64,000 bases of DNA from Venturia oleaginea (lineage: Eukaryota > Ascomycota > Dothideomycetes > Venturiales > Venturiaceae): positions 1,302,001 through 1,366,000 of the forward strand of contig JABMLP010000002.1 of assembly GCA_013176395.1 (NCBI GenBank), in the 5' to 3' direction. Below, in pieces: positions 1 through 9,689 of the stretch (position 1 is the first letter of the stretch; every line of letters starts with the position of its first letter). The notes beneath the pieces were generated by a model. The model was not told the origin of the DNA, searched no databases, and saw only the letters and a list, made by a program, of their open reading frames with translations. Both the position numbers and the translations under genes were made by a program.

Positions 1-73
1 ACGAGGACACATTCTTCGAACATCTTTGTTCCACCCATCACTCATTGTCTCTCATCACGCCTGCCAGCAGAAC

Positions 74-1189
74 ATGGACGGGAGAAATTCATTTGGCCGC
101 CGAATATCTCTGCTCAACGAGGCTTCGGAGGTTGAGGTCGAGGTCGAGGTCGAGAAGCAAAGGTTGGAACGTCGGCCCGAATTTCGGCACCTGTCCACCT
201 CGTCATTGTTGGCCGCTCGAAGTTTGGCTTTTCACACCCGACACCAAAGCTGCGCGTCCTCACCAAACTCTTCACCTCCCCCAGAGCTTGTCCGCAGCGA
301 TTCATCAGATTCGTCAAATATGAACACCACTCCATCGCCTACTACGCCCAATTCCCAGTTCGACTTCGGCAGCCTGGTCGACTCCAACAAACAGGCCGAT
401 GCACTCTTTGCGCACAATGCCTTCCACTTCTCGCCACAGCAGACACAGACGCAGCAGGACCCTTCAAACTACCCGCCGATCCCACAACATGCAGCGCACT
501 TCACCTACCCTGCGCCGCCCTCGATAGCACCCCAACCAACGCTGTACCAGCACACTGCTCCACTCGCGCCGCCATCCGATCACGAGTCTCGCGCACCGCC
601 GCCGTCGTCGTCGACCTCCAGTTTAAAGGGCGGCTCCAAGAAAAACTCGTACCCATGTCCGCTCGCCAAGCAATACGGCTGCACGGATTACTTCACGACG
701 TCCGGCCACGCTGCGCGCCATGCCAAGAAGCACACTGGCAAAAAGGATGCCTTCTGCCCTGAATGCAACAAGGCCTTCACGCGCAAAGACAACATGGAGC
801 AGCATCGCCGCACCCACCAAAACGGCCGGACGTCCAATAAAGCTTCTGGCGAGGGTCCAGCTAAGCGACAGAAGACGACTCAGTCATCATCGTCGAAGCG
901 AAGCAACGTGCCCGATCAGCAGCAACTGACACCCATGCAACCGGCCGTGTCGTCGCTTGATCCAAGTTTGGCTCACAGCCCAGCTTCCAGCTACGGCGGT
1001 TACCCTGATTCGGCATTTGCACCGAACATACCTGGCCAACAAACGTACCCGATAGAAATGTTGCAAACATTCACCAACGGTCCATATCCGAATCTTTACG
1101 ATCCTGCCCTCGGGCCCGTAAATGGCGGATCTACAGGCGGCTTGGATGCATTGGCCATTGCTGCTGCAAAACGAGATGAGAACTTTTAG
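74..1189 (+). CDS. C2H2 zinc-finger transcription factor, FlbC-like fingers
   Basis: Probable nuclear DNA-binding regulator. Two adjacent C2H2 fingers lie at about residues 193-248 if translation starts at the ATG at 74. The first has an unusual C-x7-C spacing followed by the block FTTSGHAARHAKKH; the second is a normal C-x2-C finger with FTRKDNMEQH. This finger pair resembles the conidiation regulator FlbC of Aspergillus, but I cannot assign orthology. The rest is low-complexity: Ser/Pro/Gln-rich before the fingers, a basic stretch (AKRQK) just after, then a Ser/Pro/Gly tail. There is no intron in the frame. The start is uncertain: ATG 320 has A at -3 and begins a more typical regulator N-terminus (MNTTPSPTTPNS), and the stretch 74-319 includes a GAGGTC hexamer run that codes EVEVEVEVE. 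Product 371 aa, or 289 aa from ATG 320. Confidence 0.8.
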   Translation: MDGRNSFGRRISLLNEASEVEVEVEVEKQRLERRPEFRHLSTSSLLAARSLAFHTRHQSCASSPNSSPPPELVRSDSSDSSNMNTTPSPTTPNSQFDFGSLVDSNKQADALFAHNAFHFSPQQTQTQQDPSNYPPIPQHAAHFTYPAPPSIAPQPTLYQHTAPLAPPSDHESRAPPPSSSTSSLKGGSKKNSYPCPLAKQYGCTDYFTTSGHAARHAKKHTGKKDAFCPECNKAFTRKDNMEQHRRTHQNGRTSNKASGEGPAKRQKTTQSSSSKRSNVPDQQQLTPMQPAVSSLDPSLAHSPASSYGGYPDSAFAPNIPGQQTYPIEMLQTFTNGPYPNLYDPALGPVNGGSTGGLDALAIAAAKRDENF

Positions 1190-3936
1190 TCGCGATCAAT
1201 TCCACTGTTTTTTAATTGGGTGGTTTGAATGATGAACATGCATGGCGTTAGGGATTGAAGTTGGAGGATTAGCAGGTACAAGACGCATTACGCTGTCAAA
1301 GTTGGAGCGGAGAAACTCAACTGGGCGTTTTCACCGCATTTGTTTCGAGATACACACATCAGCATGGAGGACGTATCATTCGACTTGTGTTTTATTATCA
1401 CTTTTATTGGCGGGTTTATTGTTGATCGTAGAGTGACATCACGAGAAGACGAATTTGTCGGAACGGAAATCAATACCCTAGTCAATCTGTTCCTTTACAA
1501 CGGTCTAGACCCATCTCTCCCATCTTTGTTCTCATGTTCATATCGTGGTCCGCCAGTCCTCCGATGGTTGCGGGATACTCATCAAATGATAACCTCGTCC
1601 ATCTGTCACCGCCTGGCTGGCACCATGCATATCAAATCGTTGTTTGTTTACATGGTATTAGCTCCAAACGCTCACCAAGCGTCGATTGCCCACGGTCCAA
1701 ACCACTCCTTCCACCTCTCAGATCGCTACCCTGCCTACTGGTACTCGACATGAAGGATCATGCAATGAACTCCTCCACATATTCTCAAAACGGCTCAATT
1801 GCTTCAGATGATCATACCGACTGACATATCCGATATGAAGTCTACCGTTTCAATTCTGGCGCTATTGACGCAGTGCCTCCACATCATGAAGCATGGGTTG
1901 GCCAACATCGTTGCGACACAATATTCACTGCGAGACTCATCATGGCAAGAGGAAACTTCGTAGCTCCATCTTTAATTACCTTTTGTGAAGACCCTATGAG
2001 GCTTCGGCAAGACGGGGATCTGCAATAGCATGTCGAATAGCAGAACGCGAATGAGGGTAGCCATTCCTCGAACTTGCTCAGGCAAGTCTTCTGTAAGAGT
2101 AAGCTAAAGCTTGCCTCCTCACCTTCTTCGAGCGTTTACTTTGCCAGCATTTCATCCCAGGCTCGCATCCGTGGTCTACATATTAACGGCTTACGCGGGA
2201 TAATCTTGGCGCATCATCTCGAGCGCATGGTGTTGACACACTTGCGTAAGTTGGTACGACGCTCTGGAAGGGTCTAGTGTTGGCAGTCTTAAGGTCGAGA
2301 ATTCGAGGCAAAGCCTTTTGCAAGCATGAGGTCATGGCCATCGGAGACAGCAACCTCAACGCTTGTTGTGGACCTTGTGCCTCTTCCGATATGATCCTGA
2401 AAAGAATCCATGAAATGCGGGCGCCTCTGAGAACCCTGTTTTGACGGGACTCGCTTTCAACCATTTCCAACTTGACGAGGGCAAAAATGAGCTCAAGGTT
2501 TGGCAATGACGGAGCCCAAACCCTGTGTTGCACCGAAGAGATGCGCTGGTGGGCAGTTTGTTACACAGCATCACCCACTGTACGCCATGTGCCATGTGTC
2601 GAAAGCCCCATGGTCAATAGCACGCGTTATCGCGACGGAGCACTCTCCGCGACCGTCGACTGATGGGTCACGGGTGGCATCGGGAGCGCACTCGCCTCAG
2701 CAAAGAATATGAGGAGCTGACTGCATGATGCATTCTCTGCGGGACCAGAAACATACCAAGGACTCGGAATTTTGTTGAACAAAGGGAGCACAAATAACTA
2801 ATTTTCACGTCTAATCACGATCCTCCCACAGCCAAGTACGGAGCTTCTTGGAAAGTATACCCGCCCATCCTTTCCAACGTATCTTACAAGTTTGACATTA
2901 TGGGAAACCCACTACGGTCGCATAACGCGACTTTTTACCTATATACAGCACAATTTTCTTGGTCGTGAAGAATTATTCTGTTTCCAAAATCGAGTCAAAG
3001 GCGCATTCGAAACCGCACTGTTTCGAATGCGCCCGTGGCTCGATTTTGGAAATAAAGAAATTCTTCACGAGTGAGAGATTTACGAGAAGGAGAGATATCC
3101 TCCAAGCGGACACATGAACTCGGACGAGGGTTGAGTGAGATGAACCTTCGAGGAGTTGATCCGGTAAGGTTGTATGTCAAATCAACGATATCAATTGGAG
3201 TATGCCCCTCCATAAGTCGTCTCGAGAACTGATGAGGAAGAGAAAGGTACAGGGGGAAAGTAGAGGCAGAAAAAAATTAAAAAATTTGACGTGGCAGGGC
3301 TCTAATTTGTCTCTGTGAACGGCCGTCTAATATTAATCCTAAAATTTTGCAATTCATAGGAAGTGCAGAATTGACATACTTAGATTCGGGGCGAAGATAG
3401 CCGCATGTAGGGCGTCGCTCATGTATGAGAGTTCTAATATCCTAGCTTTCTAATATGAGCATGAGCAGGTCCGGTAGAGAGCGATAATCACTAGCCGAGG
3501 AGAAGATTGATAATAAGAGAAAATAGGGACAGCAAGTCGGGAGGTCTTTGGTATCGAGCAAGTGAGACCGCCAAGCCGAGCATGACTCGGAGACCTTTGC
3601 TCTTCTCACTTGCTGTCGCTTTTCCTAATTCCACACTCCAAAACCCATCTAGTTCATCACCAAATCGATGATTCTGCGGACAAGGTCATGATAAAGTCTA
3701 ATGGAGACGGGCTGGAAAGGCACGAGCAGTCGGTGATTGTTACAACCTCAGTACTCGAAATGACTTATCGACTTCTATATGACATCTAACACCATCTCGG
3801 CTGCCTTCTCTCGATAATCAACCATATCTGATCCTCCAGCTCTTTACTTATTTTCATAACGGGGTCTTATTGAATTATCTAGCGCATGGACAACAGGCAC
3901 GATTGAAGAGCAAGGCGAAAGCTAGAGCCTCAAACA
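1190..3936. other. Gene-poor 2.7 kb with possible relic coding on the minus strand
   Basis: No intact gene seen. On the minus strand, about 2570 down to 2183, a 116-residue open stretch (containing LPNLELIFALVKLEM) is protein-like and ends at a good donor (GTAAGC). About 115 nt further on a TTACAG acceptor is followed by DLPEQVRGMATLIRVL and a stop near 1975, but the phases do not join. An in-frame stop lies just upstream of the first part. I read this as a possible decayed gene, perhaps a fungal zinc-cluster regulator C-terminus, at low confidence. A strong hairpin at 2963-3070 is listed separately. Around 3528-3618 short inverted motifs (GACAGCAAGT / ACTTGCTGTC) occur without a clear element. 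Confidence 0.4.
2963..3070. repeat. Near-perfect 50-bp inverted repeat with short loop
   Basis: The left arm (2963-3013) and right arm (about 3020-3070) are near reverse complements over about 50 bp, with only a few nucleotides of loop, so the transcript would fold into a long hairpin. Each arm reads as a related peptide in opposite directions: REELFCFQNRVKGAFET on plus, REEFLYFQNRATGAFET on minus. The minus reading belongs to a 72-codon frame that starts at a true ATG (3211-3213). This suggests inverted duplication of a piece of coding DNA, or a MITE-like hairpin. Confidence 0.75.
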
Positions 3937-4733
3937 ATGTCAAGCCAACCGGATCCATTGCCTCTATGGATATTCGCGATATCTGGATCGTCGGCCTCGG
4001 TGGTCGCCAGTAGTCTAATATATCCAATGGACAGGTACTGAGAGATTCTGATCTCAAGGCCCAGCCACTGATAACTCCATCAGAGTGAATACCAGGCTAC
4101 AAGTCCAATCTACACAGGACGCCTCGATACACTCAGAGGATGCTTATTACAGAGGCGCTTTCGATGCGGCTCAAAAAATCTTGCGTGTCGAAGGAATCGA
4201 AAGACTCTATGCTGGCCTGGCTGGAAGCCTGATTGGCTCCGCAGCTCAAGGTTACGCATTCAACTATTGGCACTCCTTCCTACGAAACCTCTATATCGCT
4301 TCGAATCTGGTCAGACAGCCTCCAGGGACCATCGCTGAACTATCACTGGCGTATTGCTCTGGTGCGCTGGCTCAACTTTGCACGACACCCATCTCTGTCG
4401 TTACGGCTCGACAGCAGACGACACCTTTAGGTGAAAGGAAAGGAATGACAGGAACGGTGAACGAAGTCATCAACGGCGAAAATGGATTCACCGGGTTGTG
4501 GAAGGGGTTTCGTGCTTCTTTGATTTTATGTATCAACCCTGCCATTACGTATGGCACTACGGAGCGCTTGCGACTGCTCCTATTCGGAGGACAGCCACGG
4601 TTGACTGCTTGGGAGAGCTTCTGTAATTGATACCTTTGTTAAGAATTGGTCGTTCTTTGCTAATTTATTTACAGTCCTGGGGATGTTGTCGAAAGCCATC
4701 ACGGGTTGGCCGGAATTGACGGCGCACAGACCC

Positions 4734-7448
4734 TTATCTCATAAATCAGACTCCCGATATGTTTTCTTCCTTCCGTTCCTTACCGCCTCAAATTCGAGGC
4801 ATTCAAAAGTTCCGCTGAGCTCCACCAAATTCCTTTGTCCAATCATATCCATTCGCGGCTTCGCCGCTAATCCACCCTAGACGCACATCCACCAAACCAA
4901 GTTCCACCATGTTCCTCCCACCAATTAGACCATTTGGTGGCTACGCCACTAGCATGGTACCAGCATGGTACCTATATAGGCCCACTTTTAAGCTCCAAAA
5001 AGCTCCAACAGCCAATGAGCGTCACGGAAAGAAGAAAACACACCGGGAGTCTGAGAGCAAATGGGCGCGGTTTGTATGGGCGACCGCTATCACCACACAA
5101 CCCCAAAATCATAACACCACTTTTACTTATTATATACGCGTCAAATTATTAGAATGGACTCTTTTATACCGCCCTCAAGTTCTCTGCTTTCAGCTGCCCC
5201 TCCCACAAGTCCTATTGTCCCACCGTCGAGTCAACTCTCTCCACCTCCTGCCAGTTCCCCCACCTTTGTGGAAGAAGATTCGGATGATGAGTCCGAAGAA
5301 GATCTCGAGGACGCCGAAATAGAACTCGAAGATATACAGACTCCTGTCCCTCGCCCTTACCGTCCATATATACCTTCGTCGTCTACTCGCCTTCCGTCAT
5401 CGTCATCGCGCCAGCCCAAAATCAGCGCGTTGGATAAGATACAAGAGGTCTTGGACTTGCTAAGCCTTCGTGGTTGGAGCTTCCAGGACTTCTTAAGAGC
5501 TTGGGTGGGAGCACGTCCTCGTGGCAGTGGTGGTGGGTCTATACAGCGCGATCTGGTAGAGGATATAAGGCATTCGCAATTCCGTACGGTTGAGCTTCGC
5601 CAGCGTGCACTGAACAATGTTGCTAGCGAGTTGGTTACTGCTGGCTTGTTGACTATCCCGGCACCCCCATCTTCACTTGAAGCCGTTAGTATTACACTTC
5701 TCGCGGAGATAGATACCCTCATTCTGTCGTCTACGGAATACTTTGGCAAATTCGGAGAAGGGGAGGTTGATTCCACAGTGCTTGAAAGACTTGATTTCGT
5801 CGCAGGCTGTAGCACGATCAATCGCTTTGCTCCTACCTGGTATACATTCATATCCCGTCTCTTGGTCAATCAGCGTAGTCACCGTAAGACTGGTTGGAAC
5901 TCGGCAAAAGTTGAGGTTTCGTTGGGTAAAAAACTGTTTGCGATTACTAGCATCGTTTGTTACTCGAGGAAGAAGAAGACCTCGAACATGTTCCCTATTC
6001 TTTTTGGGACGTATATGCTGGGGACTGGGACGAAAAGACGTGTCATTCAGACCTTGTCAGGGCTAGGGATCTGTCCATCGAGGATACGCTGTAGACATAC
6101 TTGGGCAGTCTCTCATTGCATTCCGACATTGCCTCTTGACCTAGCAGTATCAATCACACTGGGAAGAAAGGAGAGATCGGACGTCGGTACCAACGCGAGC
6201 TGTACACGGAGGTCTACCTCCGAAGAGGGTATGGACGAGGAAGAAGATGGTAGGTGGTCGCGCCGTTGCTGCGGCTGCCTTGAGGAGTCAGTTCGACCTC
6301 GTCGATTCTGCTGCCTCTTGGCTGCTGGAGGCATTGTGTGTAAACCTGGAACCTGCCGGAACTTATAGGAGCTTGTCGATGCCTGCTCTACAACCTGCAC
6401 TCACGGATACGCCACTCGATATCAGATTCCGGTGCGGGTGTGGTATTATCTAATTGGTTGCAGGAACTTCGCGGAAGCCCTGGGAGGTTGCGAATGCTGA
6501 ACGTCGCGAGCTTAAAGGCACCAGTTGCTGACAAGTGTGCTACAGCTGGTGAAGAAGCTTGGTTGTAGGAGCTTCCCGGAACTCCTAGGATCTTACGAAC
6601 ACCGATGAATGCTGCAATGCGTCAGTATATAGCTTACGGCAAATGGGCTTTCTCACGTCGATGAACACGACATATAGACTCATGATTATTTCTATGGAAC
6701 AGGTACGAGGTGTGAGAGAGGGGTCCATCTTACCAGCATACGAAGTTTAGGGATAATGCGACCGGTGTGGTGGTGTATACATGTATGGTGTAGTTATCAG
6801 GGTTAGGGTCCGGATTTCGACGTTTACACCACCACTGTACAGAACACCACAACGCCTGGACTGGGATTCTGAATACACTACGTACGAGATCAATATCAAT
6901 CTCATGGGCTTCTTTATTATGGTGTTTATACCTCGAAATCTGCACGTTGGCCTGGGGGCCCAAAGGTCGGGCTTTTGGATAGCGGCCGCAGGCTTCAGAG
7001 TCGATGCACGCCAAATCCATGAGAAGACATTCGAGAATGGAGGTGGTATTTGAATAAAATGTGCTATATACAAGAAAACCAGCGCTATAAAGTTATGTCT
7101 TTGTTTGATCGATATTCGCGGTGTACATTGTGGTGTTTATAAAAACGCATAAATTCGAAGGTTGGTGATAGCAGCCGCCCAAACAAACCGCGCCCATTTT
7201 CGCTCAGACGCTACGATTGTGTGTTTTGGGGTGGTAGGGGTTCTTGGGTTTAATTGGTTGTCGGAGCTTGGTGGAGCTTGAAAGTGGGTCTAGGTAGGGG
7301 GGCATGTCGGTGGCGGAGCCACCGGTAGTTTTGATTGGATAAAGGAAGTTGGCGGAGTTTTTAGGAATTTGGGGTCTGGAGCGATACCGTAAATGGTCTA
7401 GCGCTTTCCACGAAAACACACAATTGTAGCGTCTGATTTATGAGATAA
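4734..7448 (+). mobile_element. Nested DNA transposon with 8-bp target duplication
   Basis: Ends are an 18-bp perfect inverted repeat, TTATCTCATAAATCAGAC. It is flanked by ACAGACCC at 4726-4733 and 7449-7456, and the empty site with one ACAGACCC is present in copy B of the host transposon. Longer diverged inverted similarity extends inward for a few hundred bases (for example ATGGGCGCGGTTTGT near 5061 and, inverted, near 7187). An 8-bp duplication is typical of hAT elements and also of Zisupton/KDZ elements; no transposase is seen, so this copy is probably non-autonomous. It carries the DUF6589-like remnant at 5154-6368. The rest (6369-7448) shows no convincing gene. Confidence 0.88.
5154..6368 (+). 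pseudogene. DUF6589-like N-terminal remnant inside the nested transposon
   Basis: A 404-codon open frame starting at ATG 5154. Residues 1-80 are Ser/Pro-rich with an acidic run (EEDSDDESEEDLEDAE). Residues from about 95 (DLLSLRGWSFQDFLRAW) and the block VCYSRKKKTSNMFPILF followed by RRVIQTLSGLG resemble the N-terminal part of fungal DUF6589 proteins, a family of unknown function often repeated in fungal genomes. After about residue 305 the match is lost and composition turns Arg/Cys-rich. Another frame at 6247-6453 (VAAAALRSQFDLVDSAAS) looks more protein-like, so there is probably an internal deletion with a frame change. Family assignment is from memory of motifs and is tentative. Confidence 0.5.
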
Positions 7449-7512
7449 ACAGACCCCTGACCTTCATCCGATCTCTTAAACAACACGTAGATTCCATATA
7501 AACCACCACATT

Positions 7513-8757
7513 ATGGCTCCCACAACGCCGAAAAAGAAGCTACCAAAGACTGATCGTCGAGAATATGATACCGTGAAGCGAAATCGATTTTTTCAAGCCC
7601 TTGACTCCGCTAGTCCCTCCTCTAGCTTTAGATCTATTTGCCACCTTCCTGGAATCAACATCCCAACTCCCACCGGCCGTAGATGGCGGAAAAACCGAGA
7701 AGATTGGGGCAATAAAGCGCTTAGAACAACAAGAAAGAGGAGTTCTATCTTAGGAAGAAAAAGCTTGGTATCTGCCTCTGATTTAGAGAAGATAATTGAC
7801 CAAGATGACCCAACACATGAGATGGGCTACCGAGATCAAGTCGAAGAACTCAATTTGGAAGCCGCACCACGAACTTTACGTCGCCACGCCAATCAGATAG
7901 GAGCCAAACGATTCAAAAAGAAGTTTCAAAAGAGAATTAGCAAAAAGAATCAAGCCCTCCGCCGTCAGTACGGCCAAGAACACCTCACCGCCACGATTTC
8001 AGGCTTTTGGTCTCGCATTTGGTTCACAGACGAGGCTCACTTCCAGTCAAAGCAGCTGATGGAAGAGCCCGAGTACGAGCTACGTAAACCCGGGCAAGAA
8101 AGGTCTATAAATGAGTCAAAAGGCACAGGTTTAGACATCACAATCCACATCGCCGGCGGAGTCAACTACAACCACAAAGGTAGCCTCATATTCTACAAAG
8201 ATCCTGTTGAGCCCTCAGAGAAGCAGCGGGCTCCTACCAAGCCTAAGCAACTCAAGTACGAGCTGGATACTGCCTTTGCAGAGCGCTGCAAGGTCTACGA
8301 TGACTGGAAGGCAAAACAGGATGCTACACCAAAAGGAAACTGCATGTCGCATGTCTTTTACGCTGAAAAGATACTGCCACAACATATTAAGGCTATACAG
8401 GACTTGGAGGCAAAGCACAAGTGCAGATACTGGCTACAGGAGGATGGCGATCCATCGCACGGAATCAACTCACTAAACTCACCTCCAGCCGTCCTTAAAC
8501 GCGAAGCAGATCTCTTATTACTCACCCACCCTCCAGAGTCACCAGATTTGAACCCTATAGAAGCTTGTTGGAACATCATGAAGGGTAGATTGGTTGGTAG
8601 AAAGTGGACAACGGTGGCCCAATTCAAGGCAGATATTCAGGCAGAATGGGACCGTATTACACTTAAACAAATTCGTGACCGCATGAGGGAGATGCCCCAG
8701 AGCTGTAGATCAATTATTGAGCAGCCTCAAGTGCGAATTCAAAGCGCTTTGTGGTGA
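7513..8757 (+). CDS. IS630/Tc1-mariner-type DDE transposase, copy A
   Basis: 414-residue transposase expected to cut and paste the element at 4700-8825. The N-terminal half is basic, as expected for end binding. The catalytic triad can be placed: Asp173 in WFTDEAHF, Asp311 in LQEDGDPSHG and Glu350 in SPDLNPIEACW, with 38 residues between the last two (D-38-E). All three acids are present and the frame is open, so it may be active. It differs from copy B by at least one residue (Ala in FFQALDSA against Val). The start is the ATG after the TIR-proximal leader; there is no intron. Confidence 0.92.
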   Translation: MAPTTPKKKLPKTDRREYDTVKRNRFFQALDSASPSSSFRSICHLPGINIPTPTGRRWRKNREDWGNKALRTTRKRSSILGRKSLVSASDLEKIIDQDDPTHEMGYRDQVEELNLEAAPRTLRRHANQIGAKRFKKKFQKRISKKNQALRRQYGQEHLTATISGFWSRIWFTDEAHFQSKQLMEEPEYELRKPGQERSINESKGTGLDITIHIAGGVNYNHKGSLIFYKDPVEPSEKQRAPTKPKQLKYELDTAFAERCKVYDDWKAKQDATPKGNCMSHVFYAEKILPQHIKAIQDLEAKHKCRYWLQEDGDPSHGINSLNSPPAVLKREADLLLLTHPPESPDLNPIEACWNIMKGRLVGRKWTTVAQFKADIQAEWDRITLKQIRDRMREMPQSCRSIIEQPQVRIQSALW

Positions 8758-9057
8758 TATCTGTACATTACTCTAAAATCACATATTGAGGCGGTCTGTG
8801 CGCCGTCAATTCTGGCCAACCCGTGCATGGCTACATTGATTACGCAACCAATGATCGTAGCAAAGATCAGTCTCCAGTCCAGACCGTCCCCTTCCCGAAA
8901 GGGTAAACCATTCACAGGCATAGCCGAGGTGATCTCCCACATCTTCAAGAATGAAGGCTGGAGACGACTTTACAAAGGCTTAGGCCCACAACTGTCTAAA
9001 GCTATCTTGTTCCAGGGTATTTTAATGCTTGTGAAAGGACGGTTAGTAGTTTCTTAA

Positions 9058-9689
9058 CCAATCAGGTGCAGAGCTTCGTACTGATAGAAATAGCATCCGA
9101 AGTCGCTTCGCTTCGCTTTATCATCTCATTACTCGTACACGATCTACAAAGCTTCGATCGGCGTTGATAAAATCGAGGATTCCTGTTATCGTCAAGTAGC
9201 CTCTTGGAAACTGATGAACAAAAACTCCTTCGACGACGGTTGCCAGCTCTATGTGCTTGCGCTGTATTATTCAGTGATAGGGCGCTAATTAGCCCCAAGT
9301 ATGCTGCTGGTGCGGACGCGACTGTGATGATGTTTACCTTCGAGCTCGCATGAAGGGCGAGACCAATTTCGGTATGCCTTTGTTGAAATTACGAGTGCAT
9401 CAAGTTCAAGATACGAAAACTAGGCCATCAATGGGGGATAGTTTCTAAATTGAATATGATGCAGCAATTTTGAGTGTTCTGACGGATCGTGGCGAGAAAT
9501 GCCGGAGCGTGTACCAGAGATCGTTGTCACGAGCCGGAGGTGGCGAATTTCACCGCCACTCCTAGTCGCAACCTCGTTCGACTTCCCCCCGCCGTACTCC
9601 CGACACTCACTCATATTTGAGATAGCACGTCTACCCGTCCATAACCACCAAGAGATCACCCAACCGTCTCTGGTCACAACTCAAACATC
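9058..9689. other. Intergenic, no gene seen
   Basis: Contains the out-of-frame carrier-like tail just after 9065, and otherwise the presumed promoter of the gene starting at 9690. Open frames here overlap each other and have no recognisable content. Confidence 0.5.

Larger units (their letters stand above)
4700..8825 (+). mobile_element. IS630/Tc1-like DNA transposon, copy A, carrying a nested element
   Basis: Terminal inverted repeats of 34 bp (4700-4733 and 8792-8825) begin CACGGGTTGGCC and differ at two positions. The target duplication is CAT (4697-4699 and 8826-8828). The element holds one transposase gene (7513-8757) and a nested element at 4734-7448. Total 4126 bp; minus the nested element (2715) and its 8-bp duplication leaves 1403 bp, identical in length to copy B at 48681-50083. 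Only a handful of base differences from copy B are visible, so transposition was recent. It disrupts the ANT1-like gene. Confidence 0.93.
3937..9057 (+). pseudogene. Peroxisomal adenine nucleotide carrier (ANT1-like), split by a transposon
   Basis: Mitochondrial-carrier-family protein most like the peroxisomal ATP/AMP carrier Ant1, which supplies ATP for fatty-acid activation in peroxisomes. Exons: 3937-4034, 4084-4622, 4675-4699, then after the transposon 8829 onward. The three carrier repeats are visible by their signatures YPMDRVNTRLQ, TTPISVVTARQQ and TQPMIVAKISLQ. The gene is cut in the third exon, after the codons for LGMLSKA, by the element at 4700-8825. Deleting the element and one copy of the CAT duplication restores SKA-MATLITQP in frame, so the gene was intact at insertion. 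The 3' end is also unclear: the frame stops at 9055-9057 after VKGRLVVS, while carrier-like residues (VQSFVLIEIASE) continue in another frame after a 24-nt intron-like stretch. Loss of function is inferred. Confidence 0.85.

Noticed and set aside
131..155. GAGGTC hexamer repeat near the start of the C2H2 gene
   Set aside because: Only a few units; simple sequence coding Glu-Val, not a mobile or regulatory feature.
4909..5322. 137-codon frame at the left of the nested transposon
   Set aside because: Overlaps the DUF6589-like frame, rich in chance-like composition, no motif.
9034..9060. A 24-nt intron (GTTAGT ... CAATCAG) in the ANT1-like gene
   Set aside because: It has convincing signals but is too short for a spliceosomal intron, and splicing it does not restore the carrier frame. 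Mentioned only as an unclear 3' end.
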